From Arthrobacter endolithicus (GTDB lineage: Bacteria > Actinomycetota > Actinomycetes > Actinomycetales > Micrococcaceae): DNA of 64,000 nt. Position 1 is the stretch's first letter. Every line of letters begins with the position of its first letter. The stretch lies in the NCBI RefSeq assembly GCF_026627425.1, contig NZ_JAPNLH010000006.1, positions 124,001 through 188,000 of the forward strand, read 5' to 3'. Of the stretch, positions 18,372-27,882 are shown one piece after another. Below the pieces are notes generated by a model that did not search any database, was not told where the DNA came from, and worked only from the letters and a program-made list of their open reading frames with translations. Made by a program: the position numbers and the translations under genes.

Positions 18372-19277
18372 ATGGCTGAGTCACAGACGCGCAATTTTCC
18401 CTTTGGGACGCTGGTAACCGCGATGGTTACTCCCTTTACCGCCGATGGTGCCGTGGACTATCGGCAGGCGGCCAAACTTGCCGGCAGGCTCGTGGACGAC
18501 GGATGCGACGCCCTGGTGGTCACCGGAACAACCGGTGAGACGTCAACGTTGACGGATGACGAAAACCTCGGCATGTTCGAGGCAATCGTGGGCGCCGTCG
18601 GCGGCCGTGCCAAGGTAATCGCCGGGACCGGCACCAACGACACGCGCCACTCGATCAGCCTTTCCCAGCGTGCCGCCGCGTTGGGGGTGGACGGGCTGCT
18701 GCTGGTCACGCCCTATTACAACAAGCCGAGCCAGGCCGGAATTCAGGCGCATTTCGAGGCGGTGGCGGACTCGACTGAGCTTCCGGTAATGCTGTACGAC
18801 ATTCCCGGCCGCAGCGGTGTCCCGATCGCCACGGAGACGATTATCCGGCTGGCGGACCACCCCCGGATCCTTGCGCTCAAGGATGCGAAAGCGGATTTTT
18901 CCGCCGCGACGCGGGTGATGGCAAATACCGATCTCGACGTGTACACGGGCGACGACGGCCTGACGCTGCCCTGGATGGCCGCCGGCGCCGTCGGACTCGT
19001 CAGCGTTTCCGCGCACGTTGCCACGAAGAAATTCCGCGCCCTCATTGACGCGGCGCACGCCGGTGACTTTGCCACCGCCCGCCTCGTGCACTTTGAGCTG
19101 GATCCGGTGGTGCGGGCCGTGATGACTCATATCCAGGGTGCCGTGTCCGTCAAGCAGATTCTCAAGTGGCAGGGCGTACTATCCAATTCGGTGGTTCGGC
19201 TGCCGCTGGTGGAACCGGGCCAGGCCGACATTGACGTCATCAAGGCCGATCTCGCCGAAGCGGGAATGGAATTTTAA
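18372..19277 (+). CDS. dapA: 4-hydroxy-tetrahydrodipicolinate synthase
   Basis: 301 residues. DapA condenses pyruvate and aspartate semialdehyde, the first committed step to lysine. Landmarks are VTGTTGETSTL (pyruvate site), the YYNKPSQ tyrosine motif, and the Schiff-base lysine in RILALKDAK. The ATG at 18372 is preferred over the upstream in-frame start at 18333, since homologs begin close to FGTLVTAMVTPF. rnj follows three bases after the stop, so they likely form one transcript. Confidence 0.95.
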   Translation: MAESQTRNFPFGTLVTAMVTPFTADGAVDYRQAAKLAGRLVDDGCDALVVTGTTGETSTLTDDENLGMFEAIVGAVGGRAKVIAGTGTNDTRHSISLSQRAAALGVDGLLLVTPYYNKPSQAGIQAHFEAVADSTELPVMLYDIPGRSGVPIATETIIRLADHPRILALKDAKADFSAATRVMANTDLDVYTGDDGLTLPWMAAGAVGLVSVSAHVATKKFRALIDAAHAGDFATARLVHFELDPVVRAVMTHIQGAVSVKQILKWQGVLSNSVVRLPLVEPGQADIDVIKADLAEAGMEF

Positions 19278-19280
19278 CCG

Positions 19281-21017
19281 TTGGCTGACATCGGTGCGGT
19301 GCAGCCGGCTGCCAGCCGGGAAACTACGCCGCAGACATCCTTGGGCGGCCTGCGGATGCCGCCGCCGCTTGCTCCCGAGACGCTGCGGATTGTGCCGCTG
19401 GGCGGGCTGGGGGAGATCGGCCGTAATATGGCCGTCTTCGAAATTGGCGGGAAACTGCTGATCGTCGACTGCGGCGTGCTGTTCCCGGAGGAGACACAAC
19501 CCGGCGTGGACCTGGTGCTGCCGGACTTCTCCTACCTCGAGAACAGGCTCCAGGACGTTCTCGCCATTGTCCTGACGCACGGCCACGAGGATCATATTGG
19601 GGCGGTCCCGTACCTGCTGCGGCTGCGTGCGGACATCCCGCTGATCGGCTCGCAGCTGACGCTGGCATTGATCGAGGCTAAGCTCGCTGAACACCGTATT
19701 AAACCCTGCACGCTGAGCGTTGCCGCCGGCGGCGTTGAACGGCTTGGCCCGTTCGAATGTGAATTTGTCGCGGTAAATCATTCGATTCCGGATGCGCTGG
19801 CCGTTTTCATCCGCACCGCTGGCGGGAACGTGCTGCACACCGGCGACTTCAAGATGGACCAACTGCCACTGGACGGCCGGATCACCGATTTACGTCATTT
19901 TGCCCGGCTAGGTGAAGAGGGCGTCGATCTGCTGATGGCGGACTCCACCAACGCGGATGTCCCCGGTTTCACCGCGTCAGAGCGGGAGATTGGCCCTACC
20001 TTGGACAGGTTGTTTGGGCAGGCCCGCAAACGAATCATCGTGGCCAGCTTTTCCTCCCACGTGCACCGTGTTCAACAGGTCCTCGATGCCGCCGCGCTGC
20101 ACGGGCGTAAGGTCGCTTTTGTTGGCCGGTCGATGGTCCGCAATATGGCGATTGCCGCCAAACTGGGCTATCTGCACGTTCCCGGGAACGTCGTGGTGGA
20201 CCTGAAGAACATCGCGGAGCTACCGGACAACAAGGTGGTGCTGATGTCGACCGGGTCCCAAGGTGAGCCGATGGCCGCCCTGTCCCGGATGGCCAACGGC
20301 GACCATAACATCGTCGTGGGAGCCGGGGACACGGTGATTTTGGCGTCCTCGCTGATTCCCGGCAACGAAACCGCCGTCTTCCGGGTGATTAACGGCCTGC
20401 TCAAGCTCGGTGCCGAGGTAATCCACAAAGGAACCGCCAAGGTGCACGTGTCCGGGCACGCCGCGGCGGGGGAACTTCTGTACTGCTACAACATTCTCCG
20501 GCCCCGAAACGTCATGCCGGTCCACGGGGAAACCCGGCATCTGATTGCCAACGGCAGGCTGGCGATGGCAACCGGCGTGCCGGCCGATCACGTCCTGCTG
20601 GTCGACGACGGCACCGTCGTCGATTTGTCCGCCGGCATCGCGAAGATCGTCGGCCAGGTGGAATGCGGATTCGTCTACGTCGACGGTTCATCCGTCGGCG
20701 CAATCACCGACGCGGATCTGAAGGACCGGCGGATCCTAGGGGATGAAGGCTTTATTTCGATCGTTGTGGTGGTCAACAGGACCACCGGCAAGATTGTCTC
20801 CGGTCCGGAAATCCACGCCCGCGGGGTCGCGGAGGACGATTCGGTCTTTGATGAAATCAAGCCCCGGATCGAAGAAGCCCTTCAGGAAGCTGTGCTGGCA
20901 GGCAAGGACCACACCAGCTATCAGTTGCAGCAAGTGGTCCGTCGCACAGTTGGATCTTGGGTGAACCGCCGGCTCCGCCGCAAACCGATGATTATTCCGG
21001 TGGTCCTGGAAGCTTAG
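19281..21017 (+). CDS. rnj: ribonuclease J
   Basis: 578 residues. RNase J is a metallo-beta-lactamase-fold 5'-3' exo- and endoribonuclease for mRNA decay and rRNA maturation. The zinc-binding motif LTHGHEDHIGAVPYL is at about 95-109. The beta-CASP part includes MADSTNA and FSSHVHR, and the C-terminal part has VSGHAAAGELL and VHGETRHL. The start given is TTG right after dapA; an ATG at 19356 (MPPPLAPETLRIVP) would also leave the fold complete. A strong hairpin follows the gene. Confidence 0.94.
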   Translation: MADIGAVQPAASRETTPQTSLGGLRMPPPLAPETLRIVPLGGLGEIGRNMAVFEIGGKLLIVDCGVLFPEETQPGVDLVLPDFSYLENRLQDVLAIVLTHGHEDHIGAVPYLLRLRADIPLIGSQLTLALIEAKLAEHRIKPCTLSVAAGGVERLGPFECEFVAVNHSIPDALAVFIRTAGGNVLHTGDFKMDQLPLDGRITDLRHFARLGEEGVDLLMADSTNADVPGFTASEREIGPTLDRLFGQARKRIIVASFSSHVHRVQQVLDAAALHGRKVAFVGRSMVRNMAIAAKLGYLHVPGNVVVDLKNIAELPDNKVVLMSTGSQGEPMAALSRMANGDHNIVVGAGDTVILASSLIPGNETAVFRVINGLLKLGAEVIHKGTAKVHVSGHAAAGELLYCYNILRPRNVMPVHGETRHLIANGRLAMATGVPADHVLLVDDGTVVDLSAGIAKIVGQVECGFVYVDGSSVGAITDADLKDRRILGDEGFISIVVVVNRTTGKIVSGPEIHARGVAEDDSVFDEIKPRIEEALQEAVLAGKDHTSYQLQQVVRRTVGSWVNRRLRRKPMIIPVVLEA

Positions 21018-21032
21018 GCACGAGCCGTCGAA

Positions 21033-21071
21033 CCAGCGCGGGTGCGCGCACTATGCGCGCACCCGCGCTGG
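21033..21071. terminator. bidirectional terminator hairpin after rnj
   Basis: A perfect 17-bp stem (21033-21049 with 21055-21071) closes a five-base ACTAT loop. It lies between the convergent rnj and the glycosidase-like gene. No clear U run follows, as is common in high-GC actinobacteria. Confidence 0.85.
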
Positions 21072-21083
21072 GTTGGCCGGCAG

Positions 21084-22613
21084 CTAGGGAGCGGTGCCGG
21101 TTGTCGTCACGGTGATGGGCTCGGACTCGTAGTAGCTCGCCCCGACCTTCGCCTTGACTATGAAGGTGTAGCGCGTGCCGGGAGTCAGGCTCCTGACCAG
21201 CTCGTGCGCGTTTGAGCTAAAGACGTCTAGCACGCCGTTCTTGAAGACCTGGTAGGTCGTCGCGTTCGGCACCGCGTTCCAGTAAAGGTCCGCGCTCGTG
21301 TTCGTCATTGTCGCCCGCAGGCCTGTGGGCGTGTTCGCGGTCCCTGCCGAGGACCCGGTGGTCACCTTCAGCGGCGCTGACTGGTACCAGACTCCCTTGA
21401 CCGTTGATCTGACGGTAAGGGAGTAGGAGGTGTTGCTGCTGAGGTTGGAGATAAGTTGGCGTGTGCCCGTCAGGGATGCGTAGTACACGCCGTTCTTGAA
21501 CACCTGGTAACCGGTGGCTCCGTTGACGGCATCCCACTGCAGGTCGGCGCTGGATCCGGTCATATTGGCCCGAAGATTCACGGCGACCGTCGACGACGCC
21601 GGCGGGGGAGTAGGCGTTGGCGTTGGCGTGGGCGTTGGGCTGGGCGTGGGCGTCGGCGTCGGGCCAGTGCCCGAATTTGCTGCGACGGAGGCCTTCAACG
21701 CCTTGATGAAGGACTCCTGCTTGCCGATCGGGGAGATGAGGCGCCAGTCGGTGCCGGGAGGGCTGGATTTCGCCGTGTCAAAGTACGCCATGGCCAGTGC
21801 GCCATACTTGACACCATCGGCGTAGGCCCGATCGATCCAGTGCTGGCCGTCCTTGCTGGTCAGGTTGTAGCCGTCGGTGTCGATGCCAAATTCAGCGACA
21901 GCCCATTTCACGCCCTTGGAATCTGCGAAGGCTTTGGTCATCGGGAAGAACTTTCCACCCTCATCCCAAGTCGTTCCGGTGCTCCCGTACCAGTTGTAGG
22001 GGTCGATTCCGATGCCATACGGTTTAGCTGTTTTCGGCCAGAACGCCTCGAATGTATAGATTTTTCGTGGATCGAAGGTCTCATGCCAGCCGCACAGGAT
22101 GATCCAGGTGCGGATGTTTGGCGCGGTCAGTAGCGGCAGCAGCCGGTCCTGCATGGGGGCAAACCCGGCTGTCGGCTCGTCCGTCTCAGGTTCGTGGTGG
22201 ATCGTCACCCACACCTGCTTACTGGGGTCGAGCTTGGCCAGCTCGGTGTTGAGGTTCTTCACCCAGCTGTCGGCGCACCCGTCAGCCGCTTGGACCCAGG
22301 TGCAGCCCCTGAGCTTGAATGACACCCAGGGAATGCGTCCCTTAGCCTGGTCTATCTTGATCTGGTTCATTGCTGCCGAAAGATCACCGGGAAGGACGTA
22401 ATAGATCCGGTGCAGCCCCACATTCATGCCGGCCGCCTGCTCCAGCGGGGAGGGATCTTCATTGGCGTTGCCGATACCCATGATCGGGGCGGCTTGCGAC
22501 ACCTCGGCGACACGCTCCAGGGCGGGTGTTGGCGGTGGGGTAAATCCAGAAAGGGCTATCACCGCTGCTGCCGTCGCCGCAGCGGTTATCAAAGCAGATC
22601 TTATTCTGGGCAT
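21084..22613 (-). CDS. secreted glycoside-hydrolase-like (beta/alpha barrel) protein with two fibronectin type III domains
   Basis: 509 residues. A signal peptide covers about residues 1-30. Residues 40-305 resemble a glycosidase barrel of the GH26 type: HHEPE (Glu141) and AEFGID (Glu241) are candidate acid/base and nucleophile. A Thr-Pro linker follows at about 308-335, then two fibronectin type III-like repeats of about 85 residues each, both with the pattern TGYQVFKNGV / TTYQVFKNGV. It is probably exported to act on a polysaccharide; substrate and even activity are inferred. It stands alone, convergent with rnj. Confidence 0.7.
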   Translation of the reverse strand: MPRIRSALITAAATAAAVIALSGFTPPPTPALERVAEVSQAAPIMGIGNANEDPSPLEQAAGMNVGLHRIYYVLPGDLSAAMNQIKIDQAKGRIPWVSFKLRGCTWVQAADGCADSWVKNLNTELAKLDPSKQVWVTIHHEPETDEPTAGFAPMQDRLLPLLTAPNIRTWIILCGWHETFDPRKIYTFEAFWPKTAKPYGIGIDPYNWYGSTGTTWDEGGKFFPMTKAFADSKGVKWAVAEFGIDTDGYNLTSKDGQHWIDRAYADGVKYGALAMAYFDTAKSSPPGTDWRLISPIGKQESFIKALKASVAANSGTGPTPTPTPSPTPTPTPTPTPPPASSTVAVNLRANMTGSSADLQWDAVNGATGYQVFKNGVYYASLTGTRQLISNLSSNTSYSLTVRSTVKGVWYQSAPLKVTTGSSAGTANTPTGLRATMTNTSADLYWNAVPNATTYQVFKNGVLDVFSSNAHELVRSLTPGTRYTFIVKAKVGASYYESEPITVTTTGTAP

Positions 22614-23092
22614 ATTCCGTTCTCCTTAGACGTAGTAGGAGGACGACTGCCAGCCCGGTAGTGGTTCGGAATAGAACAACAAATCCCTGACCGACGAAGC
22701 TGGAGCGTCCGTTTCGAGACCAGGTATGAGAGCAAGCAACGCATAAAGACAGACATGGGAAAGCAACATGCCCACTTGCTCTTGCAGCAATCCCTTCTAT
22801 CGGCAGGTTCCGCTCGGGCTTGCGCCGCCGGTCCCTGCCAATCGGTTGGTCAAATTCCCCCCTGAGTTACGTGCACCATAACGACAATGCCGACGAATGG
22901 GAATAGGAGGTGGTGTGCCGGTACGGGTAATTAGGCGTTGGCGCCCGGCCCAGGCCGCACGTGCGGCGACTTCGAGCCCGCAGATGCCCGCTCGTGCGCA
23001 CAGCGGATTCACTGATGCTGTGCAGGAAACGGCGACCCGTCCGCGATGGCCAAATCCCGGGGTCCACTGGGTGCCCGGCTAAGCTTGTGGAT
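22614..23092. other. divergent intergenic region upstream of ftsK
   Basis: About 480 bases between the divergent secreted glycosidase and ftsK. A GGAG cluster and CTCCTT lie close to each gene start and fit ribosome sites. Short open frames cross it, but none looks conserved. I saw no RNA gene or repeat. It probably holds only promoters. Confidence 0.5.
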
Positions 23093-26056
23093 ATGGCGAC
23101 TAGAACTTCCCCCGCCCGCCCGTCTGCCGGCCGTTCGGGCGGTACCTCCGGGCGCTCCCCGAAGTCCACCAACCGGCCGGCCTCATCAATTAAGCACTCG
23201 GGCACCCACCCGAGGTCACAGTCGCGCGCAAAAACGCCCGAGCCCGAACCGGAAAGCCGTCCCATCTGGCCGGCGCGGATCGTTGCGGCCTGTTGGCAAG
23301 GAATCGGGCACCTCATCGGGGGTGTTGCCCGCAGGATGGGGCATGATCTGAGTGCGCTGCCGCCGGAGGAACGCCGAGACGGCAGCGGTCTGTTCTTCGT
23401 GCTGCTGGCCGTCTTCATCGCGACCTTCGAATGGTGGGGGCTGACCGGCGGATTCGTTGATGGGGTACACGGTGTGCTGCGCGGTACGTTCGGCTGGTTC
23501 GCCGTCGTCCTTCCGCCGATGCTGCTGATCTTCGCCATCCGGGTCTTCCGGCGGCCCGCCGATGTGCGGGGGAACAATCGCGTTGCCATCGGCTTTAGCC
23601 TGCTGACCCTGGCCGGAACGGGCCTGGCCCACGTCGGTGGCGGCATGCCGGGGCCGGGCGGGGACTTCGCGGACCTGCAGGCCGCGGGCGGCATGCTCGG
23701 CTTCCTGGCCGGCGGGCTGTTGGCCGGCGTCAATGTCTGGCTCGCCGTGGCCGTCTGGTCCGTGCTGGCGTTTGTCAGTGTGCTGATCCTGACGGCTACG
23801 CCGTTCCGTGCGATTCCGACCCGGCTGCGTGCGCTGTACGAGGCCCTGATGGGGCAGTATCCGGACGAGGCGGCAGCGGACGCCGAGGGGCATGATCAGA
23901 GCTACCTCTACGACGAGGACGGCCAGGGGTCCGGGCGGAACACCGATGCACGGTCCGGCCGGAAAAAGGGCAAGGGGCTGTTCGGACGCAAGCGCGGGCC
24001 CGACGATGGCGCGCTGCTGGACGGTTACGTTGGAGACGAAGCCTTTGAGCGCGCACTGGTGGACGACGATGCCACTGACCCTGCGTCGTCGGCCGGCGCT
24101 GTTGCGGTACGGGCTGAGTTGGCGGTGGCTCCCGGAGTCCGCCGTCCCACCCAGGCGGAAATCGCCGCCGACAAGATCAAGGCGCGGCAAGGGCTGCCCA
24201 CCAGTACGGATGCGGCTCCGGTGACGGAAACCATTTCTACCGTGGCTGCGGGCAGTGCCGGCGCGGGTTCGATTCCCACGGGTCCCGGTGCTGCAGGCAC
24301 GGTGGCCGTACCAACGGTTCCGGTGCTGTCCCGGGTTCCAGCTGCGCAGCCGCCGATTCCGCAGCGCACCGAGCAGCTCTCGCTCGCCGGGGACGTCACC
24401 TACACGCTGCCCGGTGCCGAGCTGCTGGCTCCAGGCACACCGCCGAAGGAACGCTCCGAAGCCAATGACGCCGTCGTCGCCGCCCTGACCGATACGCTCA
24501 CCCAGTTCAACGTGGACGCGCAGGTAACCGGCTTCTCCCGCGGGCCCACCGTGACGCGCTACGAGATAGAGCTCGGTTCCGGCACCAAGGTCGAGCGGGT
24601 CACGCAGCTGTCCAAGAACATTTCCTACGCGGTTGCCAGTGCCGACGTCCGCATTCTCTCGCCCATTCCGGGCAAGTCCGCGATCGGGATCGAAATCCCC
24701 AACACGGACCGTGAAACCGTCTCGCTGGGGGATGTGCTGCGGAGCCAGAACGCGCGCCGCAATGAGCATCCGATGGTGATGGGCGTCGGCAAGGACGTGG
24801 AAGGCGGCTTTGTGGTGGCCAACCTCGCCAAGATGCCGCACCTTCTGGTCGCCGGGGCCACCGGCGCCGGCAAGTCCTCGTTCGTCAACTCGATGATCAC
24901 CTCCATTCTAATGCGGGCCACCCCGGATGAGGTGCGGATGGTGATGGTGGACCCGAAGCGCGTGGAACTGACCGCGTATGAGGGTGTCCCGCACCTGATC
25001 ACGCCCATCATCACCAACCCGAAGAAGGCCGCCGAGGCGCTGCAGTGGGTGGTCCGGGAAATGGACACCCGCTACGACGACCTCTCCAACTACGGCTTTA
25101 AGCACATCGACGACTTTAACAAGGCGGTGCGCGCCGGCAAGGTGCACCCACCGGTGGACTCCAAGCGCGTCGTCAAGCCGTACCCGTATCTGCTGATTAT
25201 TGTGGACGAACTCGCGGACCTCATGATGGTCGCCCCGCGCGATGTCGAGGATTCGATTGTCCGCATCACTCAGCTGGCCCGCGCGGCCGGCATCCACCTG
25301 GTGCTGGCCACTCAGCGTCCCTCCGTTGATGTGGTGACCGGTCTGATCAAGGCCAACGTCCCCTCCCGCATGGCGTTCGCGACGTCCTCGGTGACGGATT
25401 CCCGCGTCGTCCTGGACCAGCCCGGCGCGGAGAAGCTGATCGGCCAGGGCGACGCGCTCTTTTTGCCGATGGGTGCCTCCAAGGCCATCCGGGTGCAGGG
25501 GGCCTGGGTCACGGAATCCGAAATCCACCAAGTGGTCGAACATGTGAAGGGCCAGTTGCAGGCGGTCTACCGCGAGGACGTTGCGGTCGAGGCGCCGAAG
25601 AAACAGATCGACGACGACATCGGCGACGATCTGGACGTGCTGCTGCAGGCCACCGAGTTGGTGGTGACTACACAGTTTGGCTCCACCTCGATGCTGCAGC
25701 GCAAGCTCCGCGTCGGCTTTGCCAAGGCCGGCCGGCTGATGGATCTGCTTGAGTCCAGAGGGGTAGTGGGGCCCTCTGAGGGGTCCAAGGCCCGCGACGT
25801 GCTGGTCAAGCCCGATGACCTCGCAGCGACTTTGGCGGCCTTGCGCGGGGACGACGCCCTGGTCCAGTCCCCGGTCAACCCCTCCACAGCGGCACTGGCG
25901 GAGAACGCGAATGCGAACCACGGCTACGGCCCCGATCTGGTGGCGGATGACCTTGCCGCCCGTACTCAGGCGGTGGAGTACTACGACGGCGCGGATGTGC
26001 CGTCCGAGGAGGACGACGACGGCGACACCGACGCTTGGTCCCTGACCGGGCGCTGA
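23093..26056 (+). CDS. ftsK: FtsK/SpoIIIE-family DNA translocase
   Basis: 987 residues from the ATG at 23093; the frame is open further upstream but without family similarity. The N-terminal third has four membrane helices (about 100-260) and anchors the protein at the septum. A Pro/Ala/acidic linker follows. The motor begins with PTVTRYEIELG, has Walker A GATGAGKSSF at about 586-595, DPKRVEL, Walker B YLLIIVDELADLMM and LATQRPSVDVVTG. The C-terminal gamma domain (STSMLQRKLRVGFAKAGRLMDLLE) reads KOPS sites. It pumps chromosome DNA at division. The usual pgsA and cinA follow. Confidence 0.95.
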   Translation: MATRTSPARPSAGRSGGTSGRSPKSTNRPASSIKHSGTHPRSQSRAKTPEPEPESRPIWPARIVAACWQGIGHLIGGVARRMGHDLSALPPEERRDGSGLFFVLLAVFIATFEWWGLTGGFVDGVHGVLRGTFGWFAVVLPPMLLIFAIRVFRRPADVRGNNRVAIGFSLLTLAGTGLAHVGGGMPGPGGDFADLQAAGGMLGFLAGGLLAGVNVWLAVAVWSVLAFVSVLILTATPFRAIPTRLRALYEALMGQYPDEAAADAEGHDQSYLYDEDGQGSGRNTDARSGRKKGKGLFGRKRGPDDGALLDGYVGDEAFERALVDDDATDPASSAGAVAVRAELAVAPGVRRPTQAEIAADKIKARQGLPTSTDAAPVTETISTVAAGSAGAGSIPTGPGAAGTVAVPTVPVLSRVPAAQPPIPQRTEQLSLAGDVTYTLPGAELLAPGTPPKERSEANDAVVAALTDTLTQFNVDAQVTGFSRGPTVTRYEIELGSGTKVERVTQLSKNISYAVASADVRILSPIPGKSAIGIEIPNTDRETVSLGDVLRSQNARRNEHPMVMGVGKDVEGGFVVANLAKMPHLLVAGATGAGKSSFVNSMITSILMRATPDEVRMVMVDPKRVELTAYEGVPHLITPIITNPKKAAEALQWVVREMDTRYDDLSNYGFKHIDDFNKAVRAGKVHPPVDSKRVVKPYPYLLIIVDELADLMMVAPRDVEDSIVRITQLARAAGIHLVLATQRPSVDVVTGLIKANVPSRMAFATSSVTDSRVVLDQPGAEKLIGQGDALFLPMGASKAIRVQGAWVTESEIHQVVEHVKGQLQAVYREDVAVEAPKKQIDDDIGDDLDVLLQATELVVTTQFGSTSMLQRKLRVGFAKAGRLMDLLESRGVVGPSEGSKARDVLVKPDDLAATLAALRGDDALVQSPVNPSTAALAENANANHGYGPDLVADDLAARTQAVEYYDGADVPSEEDDDGDTDAWSLTGR

Positions 26057-26064
26057 GGGAGGCA

Positions 26065-26141
26065 CCGGCGGGTCCCTCGGCGGGTAGCGGCTCCCGCCTC
26101 CCACCGGCCGAGGGCCGCCGGCGGGTCCCTCGGCGGGTAGC
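26065..26141. repeat. 24-bp direct repeat between ftsK and pgsA
   Basis: The same 24-base segment (CCGGCGGGTCCCTCGGCGGG followed by TAGC) occurs at 26065-26088 and 26118-26141. A partly inverted copy (CCACCGGCCGAGGG) lies between them, so the region can also fold. It ends nine bases before the pgsA start. It may be a simple duplication or a folded leader. Confidence 0.75.
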
Positions 26142-26149
26142 CTTAGACG

Positions 26150-26743
26150 GTGAGCGAATCGACGGCGCCGGTTGCGCAGCTATGGAATTTACCCAACATC
26201 CTGACGATGTTGCGGATTGTGCTGGTGCCGTTCTTCATCTGGTTCCTTCTGGCCGATAACAGCGCGGAGGGGATCTGGCGCTGGGTAGCCGTTCTGGCGT
26301 TCGCCGTCGCAATTTACACGGACAAGCTCGACGGCGATATCGCCCGCAAGCGCGGTCAGGTGACTGATTTCGGCAAAATCGCCGACCCGATTGCTGACAA
26401 GCTGCTGATTGGCTCCGCCCTAATAATTCTTTCGGTGCTCCAGGAACTGCCATGGTGGGTAACCATCCTGATGCTGGTGCGCGAAGTAGGCATTACCCTG
26501 TTGCGCTTTGTGGTGATCCGGTACGGCGTCATTCCGGCCTCCCGAGGGGGGAAGCTCAAGACGGTGCTGCAGACAGCGGCAATATTCCTTTATTTGCTGC
26601 CGCTAAGCACGATTGCCCCATGGCTGGGGATCGTGGCCTTCGTCGTCATCCTTGTCGCCCTGCTGGTCACGTTGGTCACCGGCGTCGACTACATCGTTCA
26701 GGCCTTCCGGTTGCGGACGGCAGCAAAGGCGGGGCACTCGTGA
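26150..26743 (+). CDS. pgsA: CDP-diacylglycerol-glycerol-3-phosphate 3-phosphatidyltransferase
   Basis: 197 residues and about four to five membrane helices. It makes phosphatidylglycerol phosphate in the membrane. The CDP-alcohol phosphotransferase motif is complete: DKLDGDIARKRGQ followed by GKIADPIADK, giving the D-DG-AR-G-D-D pattern. The start is GTG. Relatives also make other phospholipids, but the LPNILTMLRIVLVPFF opening and the position before cinA match PgsA. Confidence 0.92.
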   Translation: MSESTAPVAQLWNLPNILTMLRIVLVPFFIWFLLADNSAEGIWRWVAVLAFAVAIYTDKLDGDIARKRGQVTDFGKIADPIADKLLIGSALIILSVLQELPWWVTILMLVREVGITLLRFVVIRYGVIPASRGGKLKTVLQTAAIFLYLLPLSTIAPWLGIVAFVVILVALLVTLVTGVDYIVQAFRLRTAAKAGHS

Positions 26744-27231
26744 TTATTTTGGATCTTCCGCGGATTATTGCCGATGCAACGGCTACCGGACTGAGCGTGG
26801 CCACGGCGGAGTCCCTGACCGGGGGGATGGTAGCCGCGGCGCTGATCCAGGTTCCGGGCGCATCGGGCATGTTCCAGGGCGGGGTCGTGGCGTACCAGAA
26901 TTCCGTCAAGTCCGCGGTCCTCGGCGTCAACGCCGAACTGCTGGACAGCGCCGGGGCCGTTGATCCTGAAGTGGTCCGGGAAATGGCGCTGGGGGTGTGT
27001 CGGATCACCGGTGCCAGAGTGGGCGTATCCACCACCGGGGTCGCCGGTCCGGAACCGCACGGCGGAAAGTCAGTAGGCAGTGTTTACATCGGTATAGCGC
27101 TCGACGGCGTGGCCCAAGCCTACGAATACCACTTCGCAGGTGTCCGCTCCGACGTCCGGCAGCAGGCCTGTGATGAGGCATTGTCCCTGCTGCAGCAAGT
27201 GGTGGCGCAGGTCCGGGAACAAAACCCGTGA
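26740..27231 (+). CDS. CinA-family protein (C-terminal nicotinamide-nucleotide amidase domain)
   Basis: 163 residues. It holds only the CinA C-terminal domain: ATAESLTGGMVAAALIQVPGAS near residue 20 and STTGVAGPEPHGGKSVG near 92, which form the NMN-amidase (PncC-like) site. The GTG start overlaps the pgsA stop, so the longer frame from 26452 is rejected. It likely recycles NMN; the COG1058 N-terminal domain of full CinA is absent, as usual in this class. Confidence 0.88.
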   Translation: MIILDLPRIIADATATGLSVATAESLTGGMVAAALIQVPGASGMFQGGVVAYQNSVKSAVLGVNAELLDSAGAVDPEVVREMALGVCRITGARVGVSTTGVAGPEPHGGKSVGSVYIGIALDGVAQAYEYHFAGVRSDVRQQACDEALSLLQQVVAQVREQNP

Positions 27232-27360
27232 CCTAATAGTTAGTCATAATGAAAGCGGGCAGGGGAGTTCCGGTCTTAGGATTGGATGACCAGCCCGCCG
27301 ACACGGCTACCGGGCAACGCCGGTAGCTGTACCGAACAAAGAGGGAGTAAGGCGATACCG

Positions 27361-27798
27361 ATGGTGAAGCAACCCGTATCCGTAAACGGCGTAGTGCGCT
27401 GGCGGGATGTGGGTTTGGCCGAGGCTAAGCACGAGCAGAAAGAGCGCAAAATGGTTGTTTTACGCCATGAAATCGGCGATGTTTTGCGCGATGTCCGTCA
27501 ACGCCAGGGTCGTACCCTCCGTGAAGTCTCACATAACGCGCGTGTTTCGCTGGGTTATCTCAGCGAAGTTGAACGTGGGCAGAAGGAAGCGTCCTCTGAG
27601 CTGCTGTCCTCTATCTGTTCGGCCCTTGAGGTTCCGCTGTCACTGATGCTCCGGGAGGTCAGCGACAGGCTGGCCATCGCCGAGGGTGTCTCGATCCCGG
27701 ACACCGTCCCGCAAGAGTTCTCGGCCCGCTATGGCAGGGACCTGGGCGAGGAAATCTCCACTGAACTGAGCAAGGATCTCCTGTCCAACGCGTTCTAG
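27361..27798 (+). CDS. clgR: helix-turn-helix transcriptional regulator, ClgR-like
   Basis: 145 residues. A Cro/C1-type helix-turn-helix ([20 protein letters not shown], then [13 protein letters not shown]) is followed by [17 protein letters not shown]. This is the pattern of actinobacterial ClgR/Pra-type regulators, which turn on clp proteases and chaperones under stress. Start: ATG 27361 follows GTAAGG; a second good start is ATG 27451 after AAAGAG, which would give 115 residues and matches many homologs. The position after pgsA and cinA is usual for clgR. Confidence 0.8.
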   Translation: MVKQPVSVNGVVRWRDVGLAEAKHEQKERKMVVLRHEIGDVLRDVRQRQGRTLREVSHNARVSLGYLSEVERGQKEASSELLSSICSALEVPLSLMLREVSDRLAIAEGVSIPDTVPQEFSARYGRDLGEEISTELSKDLLSNAF

Positions 27799-27818
27799 TT
27801 TTATAGTACTTAACTCAG

Positions 27819-27849
27819 AAGGGCCCGACACCGCTGGTGCCGGGCCCTT
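27819..27849 (+). terminator. terminator hairpin after the ClgR-like gene
   Basis: Arms 27819-27832 (AAGGGCCCGACACC) and 27836-27849 (GGTGCCGGGCCCTT) pair over 14 positions with one mismatch and a GCT loop. No long U run follows. It stands between the regulator and the next gene on the same strand. Confidence 0.75.
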
Positions 27850-27882
27850 CCGTGCCTGCACGCTCATTGACACAATGGGGGC

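Noticed and set aside
21600-21665. Hexanucleotide repeats (GGCGTT/GGCGTG-like) as a microsatellite
   Set aside because: They encode the Thr-Pro linker of the secreted protein, a common feature of such linkers.
24262-24280. GGGTTCGATTCCCA, which looks like a tRNA T-arm
   Set aside because: It lies inside the ftsK linker, in frame as coding sequence, and no acceptor, D or anticodon arm could be placed around it.
23216-26104. Long minus-strand open frames opposite ftsK (541 and 398 codons)
   Set aside because: They are opposite-strand shadows of a high-GC gene; their translations are low-complexity His/Arg/Gly-rich sequence with no family motifs.
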